Below are positions 1 through 9,447 of a stretch of 64,000 nt of DNA, in pieces. The stretch is taken from NCBI RefSeq assembly GCF_013177635.1, contig NZ_CP030944.1, positions 2,046,001 through 2,110,000 of the forward strand. The letters run 5' to 3'. The DNA is from Arcobacter aquimarinus (GTDB taxonomy: Bacteria > Campylobacterota > Campylobacteria > Campylobacterales > Arcobacteraceae). Made by a program: the position numbers and the translations under genes. The stretch's first letter is position 1; every line of letters starts with the position of its first letter. The notes under the pieces are model-generated. The model did not search any database. It was not told the DNA's origin and saw only the letters and a program-made list of their open reading frames with translations.

Positions 1-32
1 GTTACAGCTGAACTTAATAAAATTTTATTCAT
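1..32 (-). CDS. 5' end of an exported protein (partial)
   Basis: An ATG at 32-30 on the minus strand opens a reading frame that runs off the left edge. The visible residues are MNKILLSSAV, which looks like the start of a signal peptide. AAAGGA lies 8 bases upstream (about 46-41) and a TATAAT box sits further up at 89-84. The gene is downstream of clpA on the same strand but has its own promoter-like sequence. Function cannot be told from ten residues. Confidence 0.55.
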   Translation of the reverse strand, partial: MNKILLSSAV

Positions 33-83
33 CTTACCTATCCTTTTGAATTTTCTTTTGTTCTTTCAAAAAACAATTTTTGC

Positions 84-89
84 ATTATA
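84..89 (-). promoter_or_regulatory. -10 element for the gene at the left edge
   Basis: TATAAT on the minus strand followed by GC, about 52 bases upstream of the ATG at 32. No convincing -35 box is seen, as is usual for sigma-70 promoters in Campylobacterota. It lies in the 114-base gap after the clpA stop codon. Confidence 0.45.
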
Positions 90-114
90 ACCAAACTATT
101 GTATAATAATTGTG

Positions 115-2340
115 TTATAAATTTTCATATTTAAATATAAATTCTTCATTAAAATCAATTTTTACAATTCCACCTTTTTTAAGTTTTCCAAATAATATCT
201 CATCTGTTAAAGGATTTTTGATTTTATCTGAAATAACTCTATTTAATGGTCTTGCACCCATAGCTTTATCATAACCAAGTGTTGCTAACTCTTTTTTAGC
301 TTTTGCACTAATTTCAATTTTTATTTTTTTATCTACTAATTGTTTTTCTAAATCTTCAATAAATTTACCTGCAACTTTTGCAACTATATCCATACTTAAT
401 GAATCAAATGTTACAACCGCATCCAGTCTATTTCTAAACTCAGGGGCAAAGAATTTATTTATTGCTTTATTCTCATTTAGTTTTTCATTTTTTGCAAATC
501 CCATTACATTTGCTTCTGTTGCACCTAGATTTGATGTCATAATTAGAACTACATTTTGGAAATCTGCTTTATTTCCACTGTTATCAGTTAATTCAGCATT
601 ATCCATAACTTGAAGTAAAATTGACATTAAATCAGGATGAGCTTTTTCAATCTCATCTAATAATAAAACTGTATGAGGATGTTTTCTAATAGCTTCTGTT
701 AAAAGTCCACCTTGTTCAAATCCAACATATCCTGCAGGTGCTCCAATTAATCTTGAAACAGTATGAGCTTCCATATATTCACTCATATCAAATCTTTCAA
801 AATGAATTCCTAATTGAGTTGATAACTCTTTTGCTACTTCAGTTTTACCAACTCCTGTTGGTCCACTAAATAAGAAACTTCCAATTGGTTTTTTATCAAG
901 TCCAAGTCCAGCTTTATTTCTTTTTATTGATTGAACTATAGTAGTAATTGCTTTATCTTGTCCAAATACTCTTTTTTGCATATTTTTTTCTAATGATTTT
1001 AAAAGAGTTAAATCTGATTTTGTTGCACTTCTTTCAGGAATATGTGCCATTTTTGCTATTGTTGTTTCTACATCTTTTGAAGTAATAGTTATATTAGTTT
1101 CAGATTTTGTTTTTAAACTTGTTGATAAACTAATTTTTTTAGAAGCTCCAACCTCATCAATAACATCAATAGCACAATCAGGTAAAAATCTATCTGTAAT
1201 ATATTTTTTACTAAGTTCAACTGCACTAGAAATTGCACTTTTTGAATACTTAACTCCATGATACTCTTCATATTTTGATTTTAAACCTTCTAAAATTAAA
1301 ATAGAATCTTCAATACTTGGTTCATCAACATCTACTTTTGCAAATCTTCTACTTAGAGCCTTATCTTTTGCAAAATCATTTCTAAACTCACTAAAAGTTG
1401 TTGCACCAATACATCTTAATTTTCCATTTGCAAGCATTGGTTTTAAAATATTTGAAGCATCCATCGCACTTCCACCAACACTTCCAGCTCCAACAATTGT
1501 ATGAATTTCATCTATAAATAAAATTGCATTTTTAATTTTTGATACTTCTTTTAAAAAAGTTTTTAATTTTTTCTCAAAATCTCCTCTATATTTAGTTCCA
1601 GCTAACATAGAACCCATATCTAAAGAAAAAACTTTTGATTTTAATAAAAACTCTGGAACTTTCTCTTGAGCAATTTGCAAAGCTAATCCTTCTGCAATTG
1701 CAGTTTTTCCAACTCCAGGTTCTCCAACTAAAATAGGATTATTTTTCTTTCTTCTACTTAATATCTCAATTACTCTACTTATTTCTCTATCTCTTCCAAT
1801 AACTGGGTCAATTTCACCTTTTTTAGCTAAAGCAACTAATTCAACTGAATTTTGCTCTAAAACTTTATTTTCATTGTCATTACTATTTTCATTAATTTCA
1901 TCTTCATCATTTTGTTTATGAGATATCTCTTCTAAAATATCCACTCTTTGAATTCCTAATTTTCTAAGCAAATATGTTGCGTATGATTTTTCATCTTTTA
2001 AAATTGCTACAAACATATCTTCAACATTTGCATTTGGCTTTCCACTTCCTTGAGTATGTGCTACCATATATTCTATTGTTGAAGATAAAGATAAAGTTTC
2101 CATAGGTTCTTCATTTATATTTTGATCTTCTGGAAATTGTGGAGTATTGGTATCAATATAATTTTTTAATTCGTTAAAAAGTTCATTTGTATCAACTCCT
2201 AAATCTAAAAATAACTCTTCTATTGTTTGATCATGTATTAGCATTAAAAATATATGTTCTATTGTTAAATACTCATGTTTACTACTTTTTGCATAAGCTA
2301 CTGCTTGTGCAAAAATATTTCTTAAATCTTTACTAATCAT
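115..2340 (-). CDS. clpA: ATP-dependent Clp protease ATP-binding subunit ClpA
   Basis: AAA+ unfoldase that feeds substrates into ClpP in the cytoplasm. At 741 residues it has the normal ClpA layout: an N-terminal Clp repeat domain (about 1-145), a first AAA module with Walker A GEPGVGKT at 206-213 and a Walker B ending in FIDE near 275, and a second module with Walker A GPTGVGKT near 492. A VMGF stretch in the second module corresponds to the IGL/IGF loop that docks on ClpP. It starts 2 bases after the clpS stop, so the two are surely co-translated and act together in N-degron proteolysis. I see no clpP in the window. Confidence 0.95.
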   Translation of the reverse strand: MISKDLRNIFAQAVAYAKSSKHEYLTIEHIFLMLIHDQTIEELFLDLGVDTNELFNELKNYIDTNTPQFPEDQNINEEPMETLSLSSTIEYMVAHTQGSGKPNANVEDMFVAILKDEKSYATYLLRKLGIQRVDILEEISHKQNDEDEINENSNDNENKVLEQNSVELVALAKKGEIDPVIGRDREISRVIEILSRRKKNNPILVGEPGVGKTAIAEGLALQIAQEKVPEFLLKSKVFSLDMGSMLAGTKYRGDFEKKLKTFLKEVSKIKNAILFIDEIHTIVGAGSVGGSAMDASNILKPMLANGKLRCIGATTFSEFRNDFAKDKALSRRFAKVDVDEPSIEDSILILEGLKSKYEEYHGVKYSKSAISSAVELSKKYITDRFLPDCAIDVIDEVGASKKISLSTSLKTKSETNITITSKDVETTIAKMAHIPERSATKSDLTLLKSLEKNMQKRVFGQDKAITTIVQSIKRNKAGLGLDKKPIGSFLFSGPTGVGKTEVAKELSTQLGIHFERFDMSEYMEAHTVSRLIGAPAGYVGFEQGGLLTEAIRKHPHTVLLLDEIEKAHPDLMSILLQVMDNAELTDNSGNKADFQNVVLIMTSNLGATEANVMGFAKNEKLNENKAINKFFAPEFRNRLDAVVTFDSLSMDIVAKVAGKFIEDLEKQLVDKKIKIEISAKAKKELATLGYDKAMGARPLNRVISDKIKNPLTDEILFGKLKKGGIVKIDFNEEFIFKYENL

Positions 2341-2342
2341 TT

Positions 2343-2642
2343 TTATTCTTCTTCCATAACAGCTTTTAAAGGAAAGCCTTTTTCTCTTGCCATATTTTTT
2401 ACTTGTGCAACTTTTGTTGAAGCAATTTCATAAGTATAAGTTCCACACAATTCTTTTCCATTATTATGTATACTTAACATAATAGCTGATGCTTCATCAA
2501 GAGATTTTCTAAAAACTCTAACTAATACATCTATTACGAAATCCATTGTTGAATAGTCATCATTAAGTAAAAATACATTATATTTTTTTGGCTCTTGTAA
2601 ATCTAAATCATCATTTAATTCTATTTCTATTTCATTACTCAC
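2343..2642 (-). CDS. clpS: ClpS, adaptor for ClpA
   Basis: Adaptor of 99 residues that delivers N-degron substrates to ClpA. The core has the typical segment [20 protein letters not shown], containing the residues that form the N-end-residue pocket and ClpA interface. The start is a GTG at 2642, with AAAGG 6 bases upstream. It is the first gene of a clpS-clpA pair and diverges from bioD across a 72-base gap that must hold both promoters; the minus-strand promoter is not obvious. Confidence 0.93.
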   Translation of the reverse strand: MSNEIEIELNDDLDLQEPKKYNVFLLNDDYSTMDFVIDVLVRVFRKSLDEASAIMLSIHNNGKELCGTYTYEIASTKVAQVKNMAREKGFPLKAVMEEE

Positions 2643-2714
2643 TTCAAACCTTTATTTTGATAAAATCTTTTTTAATTAAAAAAACAGATTTATTATAACA
2701 AAAAAGAGATTATT

Positions 2715-3347
2715 ATGAAAAAAGATATCAATTACTTTAAAAACAAAACTATATTTATAACAGCTACAAATACAGATGTAGGAAAAACTTATGCTTGTGA
2801 AAAATTTTTAAACTATTTTTCCAAAAATGGTTTAAAAGTAGGATATTTTAAACCCTGTGAAACAGGAGTTAAAGATTTTCCACTCGATGGGTCTAAAATG
2901 CTTGATTTAACAAAAAAATTAAATCCTTCTTTTAATGTAACTATAAAAGATGTTGTTCCTTACCAATTTTCTTTACCTGCTGCTCCTTATGTTGCGAAAT
3001 GTAAAACTATTATTGATTTTGAATTTCTAATAAAACAAAAAGAGTATTTACAATCTTTTTGTGATGTTTTAATCATTGAAGGAGCTGGTGGTTTGATGGT
3101 TCCTATTCAAGACAATATTTTTATAATTGATTTAATAAAAATATTTAAAAGTGAAGCTATTTTAATAACTCCTTCTAAACTTGGTTGTATAAATGATACT
3201 TTATTATCAATTGAAGCATTAAAAAGTAGAAATATAAATTTTGATTTTTTTATAAATCTATATGAAGATAAAAATAGCTTTGATGAAGTCTCTAAACCAT
3301 TTTTAATTGACTACTTTGGTGAATTAAATTTTTTACAAGATTTATAA
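2715..3347 (+). CDS. bioD: Dethiobiotin synthase BioD
   Basis: ATP-dependent carboxylase that closes the ureido ring of dethiobiotin from 7,8-diaminononanoate in biotin synthesis. The 210-residue protein opens with the P-loop TNTDVGKT (18-25), the BioD version of Walker A, and has the family's EGAGGLMVP segment in the middle. It is a single-gene unit: divergent from clpS, followed by a terminator-like hairpin. A TATAAC box lies at about 2694-2699, close to the AAGAGA ribosome site. No other biotin gene is in the window. Confidence 0.93.
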   Translation: MKKDINYFKNKTIFITATNTDVGKTYACEKFLNYFSKNGLKVGYFKPCETGVKDFPLDGSKMLDLTKKLNPSFNVTIKDVVPYQFSLPAAPYVAKCKTIIDFEFLIKQKEYLQSFCDVLIIEGAGGLMVPIQDNIFIIDLIKIFKSEAILITPSKLGCINDTLLSIEALKSRNINFDFFINLYEDKNSFDEVSKPFLIDYFGELNFLQDL

Positions 3348-3386
3348 AAAATTAGAAAAAAAAGAAAAATTTTCTAATTTTTTTTT
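3348..3386 (+). terminator. Rho-independent terminator after bioD
   Basis: Perfect 12-bp inverted repeat, AAAATTAGAAAA (3348-3359) with TTTTCTAATTTT (3370-3381), a 10-base purine loop and a T run to 3386. It starts directly after the bioD stop codon. The stem is A+T-rich, so the strength is uncertain. The rest of the gap to 3655 holds no gene, only the promoter region of the next operon. Confidence 0.7.
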
Positions 3387-3588
3387 AGTTTAATAAATTT
3401 CTTCTTTCTAAATTTACTAGTTTTTTAAGTATTTTTTTCTATTTTTTATTTCATATTTAAGTTTATTTTCCCTTATTATAGGCTTTTATCGATGTTTTAT
3501 TATTTTAAACTTAAATTTATTTGCTATTTCAAAAGCCATAAATACAATTCATATTAAATGGTGTATAACTTTCCTGTTAGTTTTCATG

Positions 3589-3610
3589 TATAATAATATG
3601 TTTACAAACA
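3589..3610 (+). promoter_or_regulatory. Promoter and possible operator of the CoA-ester operon
   Basis: TATAAT at 3589-3594 inside an A+T-rich, gene-free stretch of about 270 bases, 61 bases before the ATG at 3655. Immediately downstream, TGTTT-AC-AAACA (3599-3610) forms a short dyad, and flanking CATGT/ACATG arms extend the symmetry. A repressor or activator site here would fit a catabolic operon. This is inference from symmetry only. Confidence 0.45.
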
Positions 3611-3654
3611 TGAAACAAAATAGTAACAAAATCAAATAATGAAAGGTAGATAAA

Positions 3655-4785
3655 ATGACTTCTGCAATAGATTTATCTAAATTAACAGCAAATGATGATT
3701 TAACGCCAGTGTTAGGTGGATATTGGCCTGGTATTCAAATTTATTACCCACCAATAAAATTTAATCCTTTAGATGGAACATACGAAAGTATTGAGCAAGC
3801 AAAATTAAGATTACAAAAACACGCTTACAAAACAAAAGCACATACTGTTTTGTTTGACTTAGAAGATGGGTGTAGACAAAAAGCTATGAGTAGAGAGCTT
3901 TTAATTCAAGAATTACCAAAATTTCCTGAAAGAAACTTTCAAATAGCAGTTAGAATAAATCCATTTAGAACTGATGAATATGAAGAAGATTTAAAAATGT
4001 TAAAACAAATTCATCAATATATCGATGTAATTGTTTTAGCAAAAGCTGGAGAAGTTTATGGAAGTGCAGAAATTAGAGATTTATCATCTTGGTTAGTTTC
4101 TATTGGAAGTAAATTAACTATTCAACCAATCGTTGAGCATCCAAAATCTTTACAAATTGCTGATAGATTAATGGAACACTCAACTGTTAAACATATCGTA
4201 TTTGGTATCCACGATTTTTCAAAAGCAATGGCTTATAAAATCACTCCAAAAGGATGGATTGATGAATTAGAAACTTTCTTTAATATGTTAACAATGGAAG
4301 CGAGAATTAAAGGAAGAGGAGTTATTGGTGGAGTTGAAGTTATGCTTACACCTCATTCATTACCTGATTCTTGCGTTGAGAAAAAAGATATTAGAAGATG
4401 GCTAGATTTACATGGAGATGAAGCTTCTAGAGCTGTTTATTCTCATGCAAATAGAGAATATGCAATGGGATTAACAGGTAAACAAGTTATTACTCCAAAC
4501 CATATCAATGTATGTAAAGTTGCATTTACTCCATCACCAAATGAAATAGCAAAAGATGTTTCTATTTTAAAAGCAGCTATTGAAGCAGATGCTTTATTAA
4601 GTGGTGCAATTAGATATGAAGGAGAGATGTTAGATCCACCAATGTTTGGTAAATCATTACAAAATATTTTAAGAGCTTACGCTTTAAGAAGTTTATCAAA
4701 AGAAGATGAGATATTTGCATTATCTGTATTAAATAGAATGCCTATTCACACGTTTAAAGAAAACTGGCCATACGGTCAACTGTAA
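3655..4785 (+). CDS. HpcH/HpaI (CitE-like) CoA-ester lyase or aldolase
   Basis: A 376-residue TIM-barrel lyase of the citrate lyase beta/HpcH-HpaI superfamily, which cleaves or forms C-C bonds in malyl-, methylmalyl- or citramalyl-CoA using Mg2+. It keeps the expected active-site pattern: FDLEDG at 67-72, the metal-ligand glutamate E161 in VEHPKSL and the aspartate D187 in GIHDF, 26 residues apart as in CitE. It is longer than typical Mcl proteins (about 320), with an extra C-terminal part. First gene of a four-gene operon, 19 bases before the ligase-lyase fusion. The exact substrate cannot be told; malyl-CoA, citramalyl-CoA or a malate synthase-like reaction are options. Confidence 0.8.
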   Translation: MTSAIDLSKLTANDDLTPVLGGYWPGIQIYYPPIKFNPLDGTYESIEQAKLRLQKHAYKTKAHTVLFDLEDGCRQKAMSRELLIQELPKFPERNFQIAVRINPFRTDEYEEDLKMLKQIHQYIDVIVLAKAGEVYGSAEIRDLSSWLVSIGSKLTIQPIVEHPKSLQIADRLMEHSTVKHIVFGIHDFSKAMAYKITPKGWIDELETFFNMLTMEARIKGRGVIGGVEVMLTPHSLPDSCVEKKDIRRWLDLHGDEASRAVYSHANREYAMGLTGKQVITPNHINVCKVAFTPSPNEIAKDVSILKAAIEADALLSGAIRYEGEMLDPPMFGKSLQNILRAYALRSLSKEDEIFALSVLNRMPIHTFKENWPYGQL

Positions 4786-4804
4786 TTTCGTAAGGAGATT
4801 TATC

Positions 4805-7324
4805 ATGAATGAAACAATTAAAATAGATATACCAGAATTTTTAAATATTGGTGTTGCTTGTACATCAGCACACGTTGGAACAGCAAGAGAAAACAATATT
4901 GCAATGGTAATTGAAGATGACAAATTAGGAACTGATGAAATTACATATAAAGATTTAGCAACAAAATCTGATCAAGTTTGTAATTTCTTTACGGGAATTG
5001 GTCTTGAGCCAAGAGATAGAGTATTAGTTTGTTTAAAAAACTCTCTTGCTTACCCTATTTCGTTTTTTGGAACAATGAAAGCTGGAATTATAGCAGTTCC
5101 AACTTCAACACTTTTAAGTGGTAGTGAAGTTAAATATCTTGCTGAAGATTCACAAGCAAGAGCTATTGTATTAAGTGCAACAATGTATGAAAACTTAGTT
5201 CCATATTTAGAAAATTTAGATAATTTAAAAACTATAGTAGTTGCTGGTATTGATAGTGTTGAAGAGTTAAAAAAACCAAAAGATATTAATGTTTATGCAT
5301 TGAATGAAATTTTTAAATCAACTGATAAAACACCAAATCACTATAATTCAAAATCAGGTGAACCTGCTTATTTAGTATATACATCAGGAACAACAGGTTA
5401 TCCAAAAGGAGTATTACACTCTCATAGATCATTAGTTGGAAGAAAACCAGCAACTGATTATTGGTTTGATTTTAAAGAAAATGACAGAATCATGCACTCT
5501 GGAAAATTTAACTGGACTTATGTATTAGGATCAGCACTTATGGATCCATTATTTAATGGTCATACAGTTATTGCTTATGAAGGTTCTAATGATGCTTCTA
5601 CTTGGATTGATTTAATTAAAAAACACCAATGTACAATTTTTATTGGAGTTCCAACAATTTATAGACAAATTATTCAAAAAACAGATTTCACTCTTGATGA
5701 TTGTCCATCATTAAGATATTGTATGTCTGCTGGTGAACATTTATCAGATGAAATGTTAGGATTATGGAGAGATAGATTTAAACAAGATATTTTCGAAGCA
5801 ATTGGAATGTCTGAGTGTTCTTATTATATTTCACATTCAAAATATAATCCAATTAGACCAGGAAGTGCAGGATTCCCTCAACCAGGACACATCGTAAAAC
5901 TTTTAGACCCTGAAACTTTAGAAGAAGTTGGAGTTGAAGAAGAAGGTATGATTTGTATTGGTGAAGATGATCCAGGTTTATTCTTAGAGTATTGGCAATT
6001 AGAAGAAGAAACTGCAAAATCAAGACATGATGGATACTTCTTTACAGGAGATTATGCAAGAAAAGATAAAGATGGATATATTTGGTTCATTGGAAGAAAA
6101 GATGATATCATCAATACATTTGGATTTAGAGTATCTCCACATGAAATCGAAAGAGTTGTAAAAACAAATGATTTAGTTGCTGATTGTGTTGCTTTTGGTT
6201 TAGATATAGGAAAAGATAAAACTATTGTAGCAATTGCTGTTGTTGGTTATAAAGAATTAACTAAAGAACAAGAAGATGAAGTATTAAAATTTGCACAAGC
6301 GAACCTTGCAAAATATAAGGCTCCAAAAGAAATTTTTACAATGGCTGATTATCCAAGAACTAAAAATGGAAAAGTTTTAAGAAAACAACTTGTAAAACAA
6401 TTACATGATTTATATCACGCTCAAGAAAGTGGTGAAGAAATTGTTGAGTATAAAGCTAGAAGATCTATGTTATTTATACCTTCATATAATAAACAAAATG
6501 TTCAAAAAGCAAAAACAGTATTAGCTGATACAGTGATTTTTGATTTAGAAGCTATTTTACAAGAACAAAGAGAAGTTGGAAGAGAAACTTTAAGACAAGT
6601 TTACAAAGAAGATGGTGCTAAATTTGGTGAGTCTGAAAGAGTTTTAAGAATTAATAATCTTGGAACTGAAGATCTTAAAAAAGATTTAGAACTTGCTCGT
6701 GAAATTGAACTTGATGGTTTATTATTCTCTAAAATTGATTGTAAAGAGGATGTTTTAGAAGCTGAAAAATTAATCAATGAAGTAAATCCTAATTTATCTT
6801 TAATGATTATGATTGAAACTCCTATGTCTGTTTTAAATATCCATGAAATTTGTGCAGCATCTACTAAAGTAGAAGTTGTAGTTGTAGGTTCTAATAAACT
6901 TGCAAATAGACTTCAAATTGATATTAAAAAAGGTTCAAAAGCGATGTTTAATTACTTATCGCAAATTGCCCTAGCATCAAAAGCTTACGGAAAAACAGTT
7001 ATCGATGGACCACATTTTGACGTACATGATGAATTTGCTTGTGAAGATTCAACAAAAGATGCATTTAATTTAGGATTTGATGGTAAATCATTGATTCACC
7101 CTGTTCAGATTGAATATATCAATGATATCTTTACTCCAAAACAATCTGAAGTTGAAGATTATGAAAAAATGATTGCTAAATATGAAGAAGCGGCAAGAGA
7201 AGGGAAAGAAGTAATTCTACATAATGATAGATTAGTAGATTCTTCAAGAATTAAATGGGCTAAAAAAATGATCACTTTATATGAAACATATAAAGCTTTA
7301 GGTCAAAACCTATTTAATAAATAA
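4805..7324 (+). CDS. Acyl-CoA ligase fused to a degenerate CitE-like domain
   Basis: An 839-residue two-domain protein. Residues about 1-535 are an AMP-forming acyl-CoA synthetase of the benzoate/4-coumarate ligase type, with the P-loop YTSGTTGYPKG at 192-202, the FTGD and GRKDDIINTFGFR motifs in the 410-445 range and the catalytic lysine in PRTKNGKVLRK near 520. Residues about 552-839 are a CitE/HpcH-like domain with the E671 metal-ligand glutamate (MIETP) and the IHPVQI signature. Two acidic positions are changed: FDLEA at 579-583 instead of FDLED, and GSNK (K698) instead of the GxxD metal aspartate. Ligation of a C4-C5 dicarboxylate such as mesaconate, malate or citramalate fits the neighbours but is inference. 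GGAG precedes the ATG. Confidence 0.85.
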   Translation: MNETIKIDIPEFLNIGVACTSAHVGTARENNIAMVIEDDKLGTDEITYKDLATKSDQVCNFFTGIGLEPRDRVLVCLKNSLAYPISFFGTMKAGIIAVPTSTLLSGSEVKYLAEDSQARAIVLSATMYENLVPYLENLDNLKTIVVAGIDSVEELKKPKDINVYALNEIFKSTDKTPNHYNSKSGEPAYLVYTSGTTGYPKGVLHSHRSLVGRKPATDYWFDFKENDRIMHSGKFNWTYVLGSALMDPLFNGHTVIAYEGSNDASTWIDLIKKHQCTIFIGVPTIYRQIIQKTDFTLDDCPSLRYCMSAGEHLSDEMLGLWRDRFKQDIFEAIGMSECSYYISHSKYNPIRPGSAGFPQPGHIVKLLDPETLEEVGVEEEGMICIGEDDPGLFLEYWQLEEETAKSRHDGYFFTGDYARKDKDGYIWFIGRKDDIINTFGFRVSPHEIERVVKTNDLVADCVAFGLDIGKDKTIVAIAVVGYKELTKEQEDEVLKFAQANLAKYKAPKEIFTMADYPRTKNGKVLRKQLVKQLHDLYHAQESGEEIVEYKARRSMLFIPSYNKQNVQKAKTVLADTVIFDLEAILQEQREVGRETLRQVYKEDGAKFGESERVLRINNLGTEDLKKDLELAREIELDGLLFSKIDCKEDVLEAEKLINEVNPNLSLMIMIETPMSVLNIHEICAASTKVEVVVVGSNKLANRLQIDIKKGSKAMFNYLSQIALASKAYGKTVIDGPHFDVHDEFACEDSTKDAFNLGFDGKSLIHPVQIEYINDIFTPKQSEVEDYEKMIAKYEEAAREGKEVILHNDRLVDSSRIKWAKKMITLYETYKALGQNLFNK

Positions 7325-7333
7325 GGAGTAAAT

Positions 7334-8392
7334 GTGTCTAAGATAAATATGGGTAATTTTTTTGAAGATTTTTCAATCGGTCAAAAAATCGTTCATCCAC
7401 TTCCTAGAACAATAAGTGAAGGAGATGTATCTTTATACATCGCTTTCACTGGTTCTAGATTTGCCCTACACTCTTCTGATGTAGTTGCAAAGGAAATGGG
7501 ATATGACAAAAGACCAATTGATGATATTTTAATGTTCCATTTAACATTTGGTAAATCTGTACAAGATATCTCTTTAAATGCAATTGCAAATTTAGGATAC
7601 GCAGAAATGGCTTTTCCTAATCCTGTATATGTTGGAGATACAGTAAGTATGACTTCAACAGTTATTGGATTAAAAGAGAATTCAAATGGAAAAAGTGGAG
7701 TTGTTTATGTTCACTCTATTGGTGTAAATCAAAATGGTGCTGTTGTACTTGATTTCAAAAGATGGGTAATGGTTCATAAAAAAGACCACTCTACTTTAAG
7801 TGGAGTTAATGAAGTTCCAACTTTTGCAAAAACAACACCAATTTCACAAATTAATATTCCAACTATTAAATGTGTTAATACAGATTCAACTGGTGGAAAA
7901 TATTTCTTTGAAGATTATATTGAAGGTGAAAGATTAGACCACCCAGAAGGAATTACAGTTGATAATAGTGACCATACTTTAGCAACTAAGTTATATCAAA
8001 ACAATGCAAAAGTACATTTTAATGACCACATGATGAAATCAACTCCAATGGGTCAAAGATTAATGTATGGTGGAATTATTATTTCAATGGCAAGAGCTAT
8101 TTCATTTAATGGTTTACAAAATGCTCAATGGGTATGTGCTATAAATAGTGGAGCACATGCAAACCCAACATATGCAGGTGATACTATTTATGCTTATACT
8201 GAGATTTTAGAAAAAATTGAAGTAAATAGAAATGATATTGGATTATTAAGAGTTAGAACAATTGGATTAAAAAATCAAACTGCTAAAGAGACTCCTAATC
8301 CAAAAGGTGAAGATGGTAAATATTTACCAAATGTTGTACTTGATTTAGATTACACTATTGTAATCCCAAAAAAAGTTACTGAAAAAAAATAA
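7334..8392 (+). CDS. mch: Mesaconyl-CoA hydratase (beta-methylmalyl-CoA dehydratase)
   Basis: A 352-residue double hot-dog MaoC-family enzyme, the size of Mch from Chloroflexus and Rhodobacter. It interconverts beta-methylmalyl-CoA and mesaconyl-CoA. Both hot-dog repeats are visible: FTGSRFALHSSD with VYVGDTV in the first half, and VHFNDHMMK with LMYGGIIISMARAISFNGL in the second. The start is GTG at 7334, with AAGGAG six bases upstream; an ATG two bases earlier is out of frame. It is 9 bases after the ligase fusion and directly upstream of a malyl/methylmalyl-CoA lyase, the natural partner step. Confidence 0.82.
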   Translation: MSKINMGNFFEDFSIGQKIVHPLPRTISEGDVSLYIAFTGSRFALHSSDVVAKEMGYDKRPIDDILMFHLTFGKSVQDISLNAIANLGYAEMAFPNPVYVGDTVSMTSTVIGLKENSNGKSGVVYVHSIGVNQNGAVVLDFKRWVMVHKKDHSTLSGVNEVPTFAKTTPISQINIPTIKCVNTDSTGGKYFFEDYIEGERLDHPEGITVDNSDHTLATKLYQNNAKVHFNDHMMKSTPMGQRLMYGGIIISMARAISFNGLQNAQWVCAINSGAHANPTYAGDTIYAYTEILEKIEVNRNDIGLLRVRTIGLKNQTAKETPNPKGEDGKYLPNVVLDLDYTIVIPKKVTEKK

Positions 8393-8424
8393 AACAAATT
8401 TAATTTTAACAAAAAGGAAAAAAT

Positions 8425-9408
8425 ATGACACACCCAAGCGAAGCTTTATTTGAAAATGGTAAATCTTTACCAATTATCCCTACTTGTGAACACTTTGCAG
8501 GAAGCGAAAAGCTAATCCTAAAAGGTTTTGAAATGCAAAAAAAATTAGGTCCAGTTTTTGATATTACTTGTGATTGTGAAGATGGTGCTGAAACTGGTAA
8601 AGAAGTTGAACATGCTCAAATGATCGTTAGAGTTGTTAATTCTGCTGAAAATCCTTATGCAATGGCTGGAACAAGAATTCATGACCATTCACATCCAGAT
8701 TGGAGACAAGATGTTGATATTTTAGTTCCAGGTGCAGGTGAGAAATTAGCATATATTACATTACCTAAATCAACTTGTTATGAAGATGCAAAAACTCAAA
8801 TTGAGTACATCCAAAAAGTGGCAAAAGAAGCTGGAATTTCAAGAGAAATCCCAATTCACGTATTAATCGAAACTCATGGTGCATTACAAGATGTAGAGAA
8901 AATTGCTACATTACCATGGTTACAAGTTTTAGATTTTGGATTAATGGATTTCGTTTCAGGATACCAAGGTGCAATTCCAGCAATTAACATGAGAAGTCCT
9001 GGTCAATTTGATCATAGATTAATTGGTGCTGCAAAAGCAAGAGTTGCACAAGCTGCTATCCAAAATAAAGTTATTCCAGCACATAACGTAACTTTAGATT
9101 TAAAAAACCCATACCAAACTTATAAAGATGCAGAAAGAGCGAGAAATGAGTTCGGATTTATGAGAATGTGGTCAATTTACCCAACACAAGTACAAGCTAT
9201 CGTTGATGCAATGAAACCAGACTTTACAGAATTAGAAGCTGCTCAAAATATCTTAATAAAAGCACAAGATGCTGAGTGGGGACCAATCCAATATGATGGT
9301 GAGTTACATGATAGAGCAACTTATAGATACTTCTGGGAATTAGTTCAAAGAGCTAAATTCTCTGGTGCTAAATTATTTGATGAAACTGAAAAAAGATTCT
9401 TCGCTTAA
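8425..9408 (+). CDS. Malyl-CoA/beta-methylmalyl-CoA lyase-like HpcH/HpaI enzyme
   Basis: A 327-residue CitE/HpcH-superfamily lyase of Mcl size. Such enzymes condense glyoxylate with acetyl-CoA or propionyl-CoA (or reverse this), giving malyl- or beta-methylmalyl-CoA. The metal-binding positions are intact: DCEDG at 50-54, E149 in LIETHG and D175 in GLMDF, again 26 residues apart. Last gene of the operon; AAAAGGAAAAA precedes the ATG and a perfect terminator hairpin follows the stop. A role as citramalyl-CoA lyase (acetyl-CoA plus pyruvate) is the main alternative. Confidence 0.83.
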   Translation: MTHPSEALFENGKSLPIIPTCEHFAGSEKLILKGFEMQKKLGPVFDITCDCEDGAETGKEVEHAQMIVRVVNSAENPYAMAGTRIHDHSHPDWRQDVDILVPGAGEKLAYITLPKSTCYEDAKTQIEYIQKVAKEAGISREIPIHVLIETHGALQDVEKIATLPWLQVLDFGLMDFVSGYQGAIPAINMRSPGQFDHRLIGAAKARVAQAAIQNKVIPAHNVTLDLKNPYQTYKDAERARNEFGFMRMWSIYPTQVQAIVDAMKPDFTELEAAQNILIKAQDAEWGPIQYDGELHDRATYRYFWELVQRAKFSGAKLFDETEKRFFA

Positions 9409-9414
9409 TATATC

Positions 9415-9447
9415 AAACAAAAGCCTTTTGGCTTTTGTTTATTTTTT
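9415..9447 (+). terminator. Terminator of the CoA-ester operon
   Basis: Perfect 11-bp stem AAACAAAAGCC (9415-9425) and GGCTTTTGTTT (9430-9440) with a TTTT loop, followed by ATTTTTT. It begins 7 bases after the lyase stop codon. Confidence 0.88.

Noticed and set aside
3388-3588. Possible small gene or riboswitch upstream of the CoA-ester operon
   Set aside because: No start with ribosome site and no recognisable aptamer; only A+T-rich sequence before the promoter.
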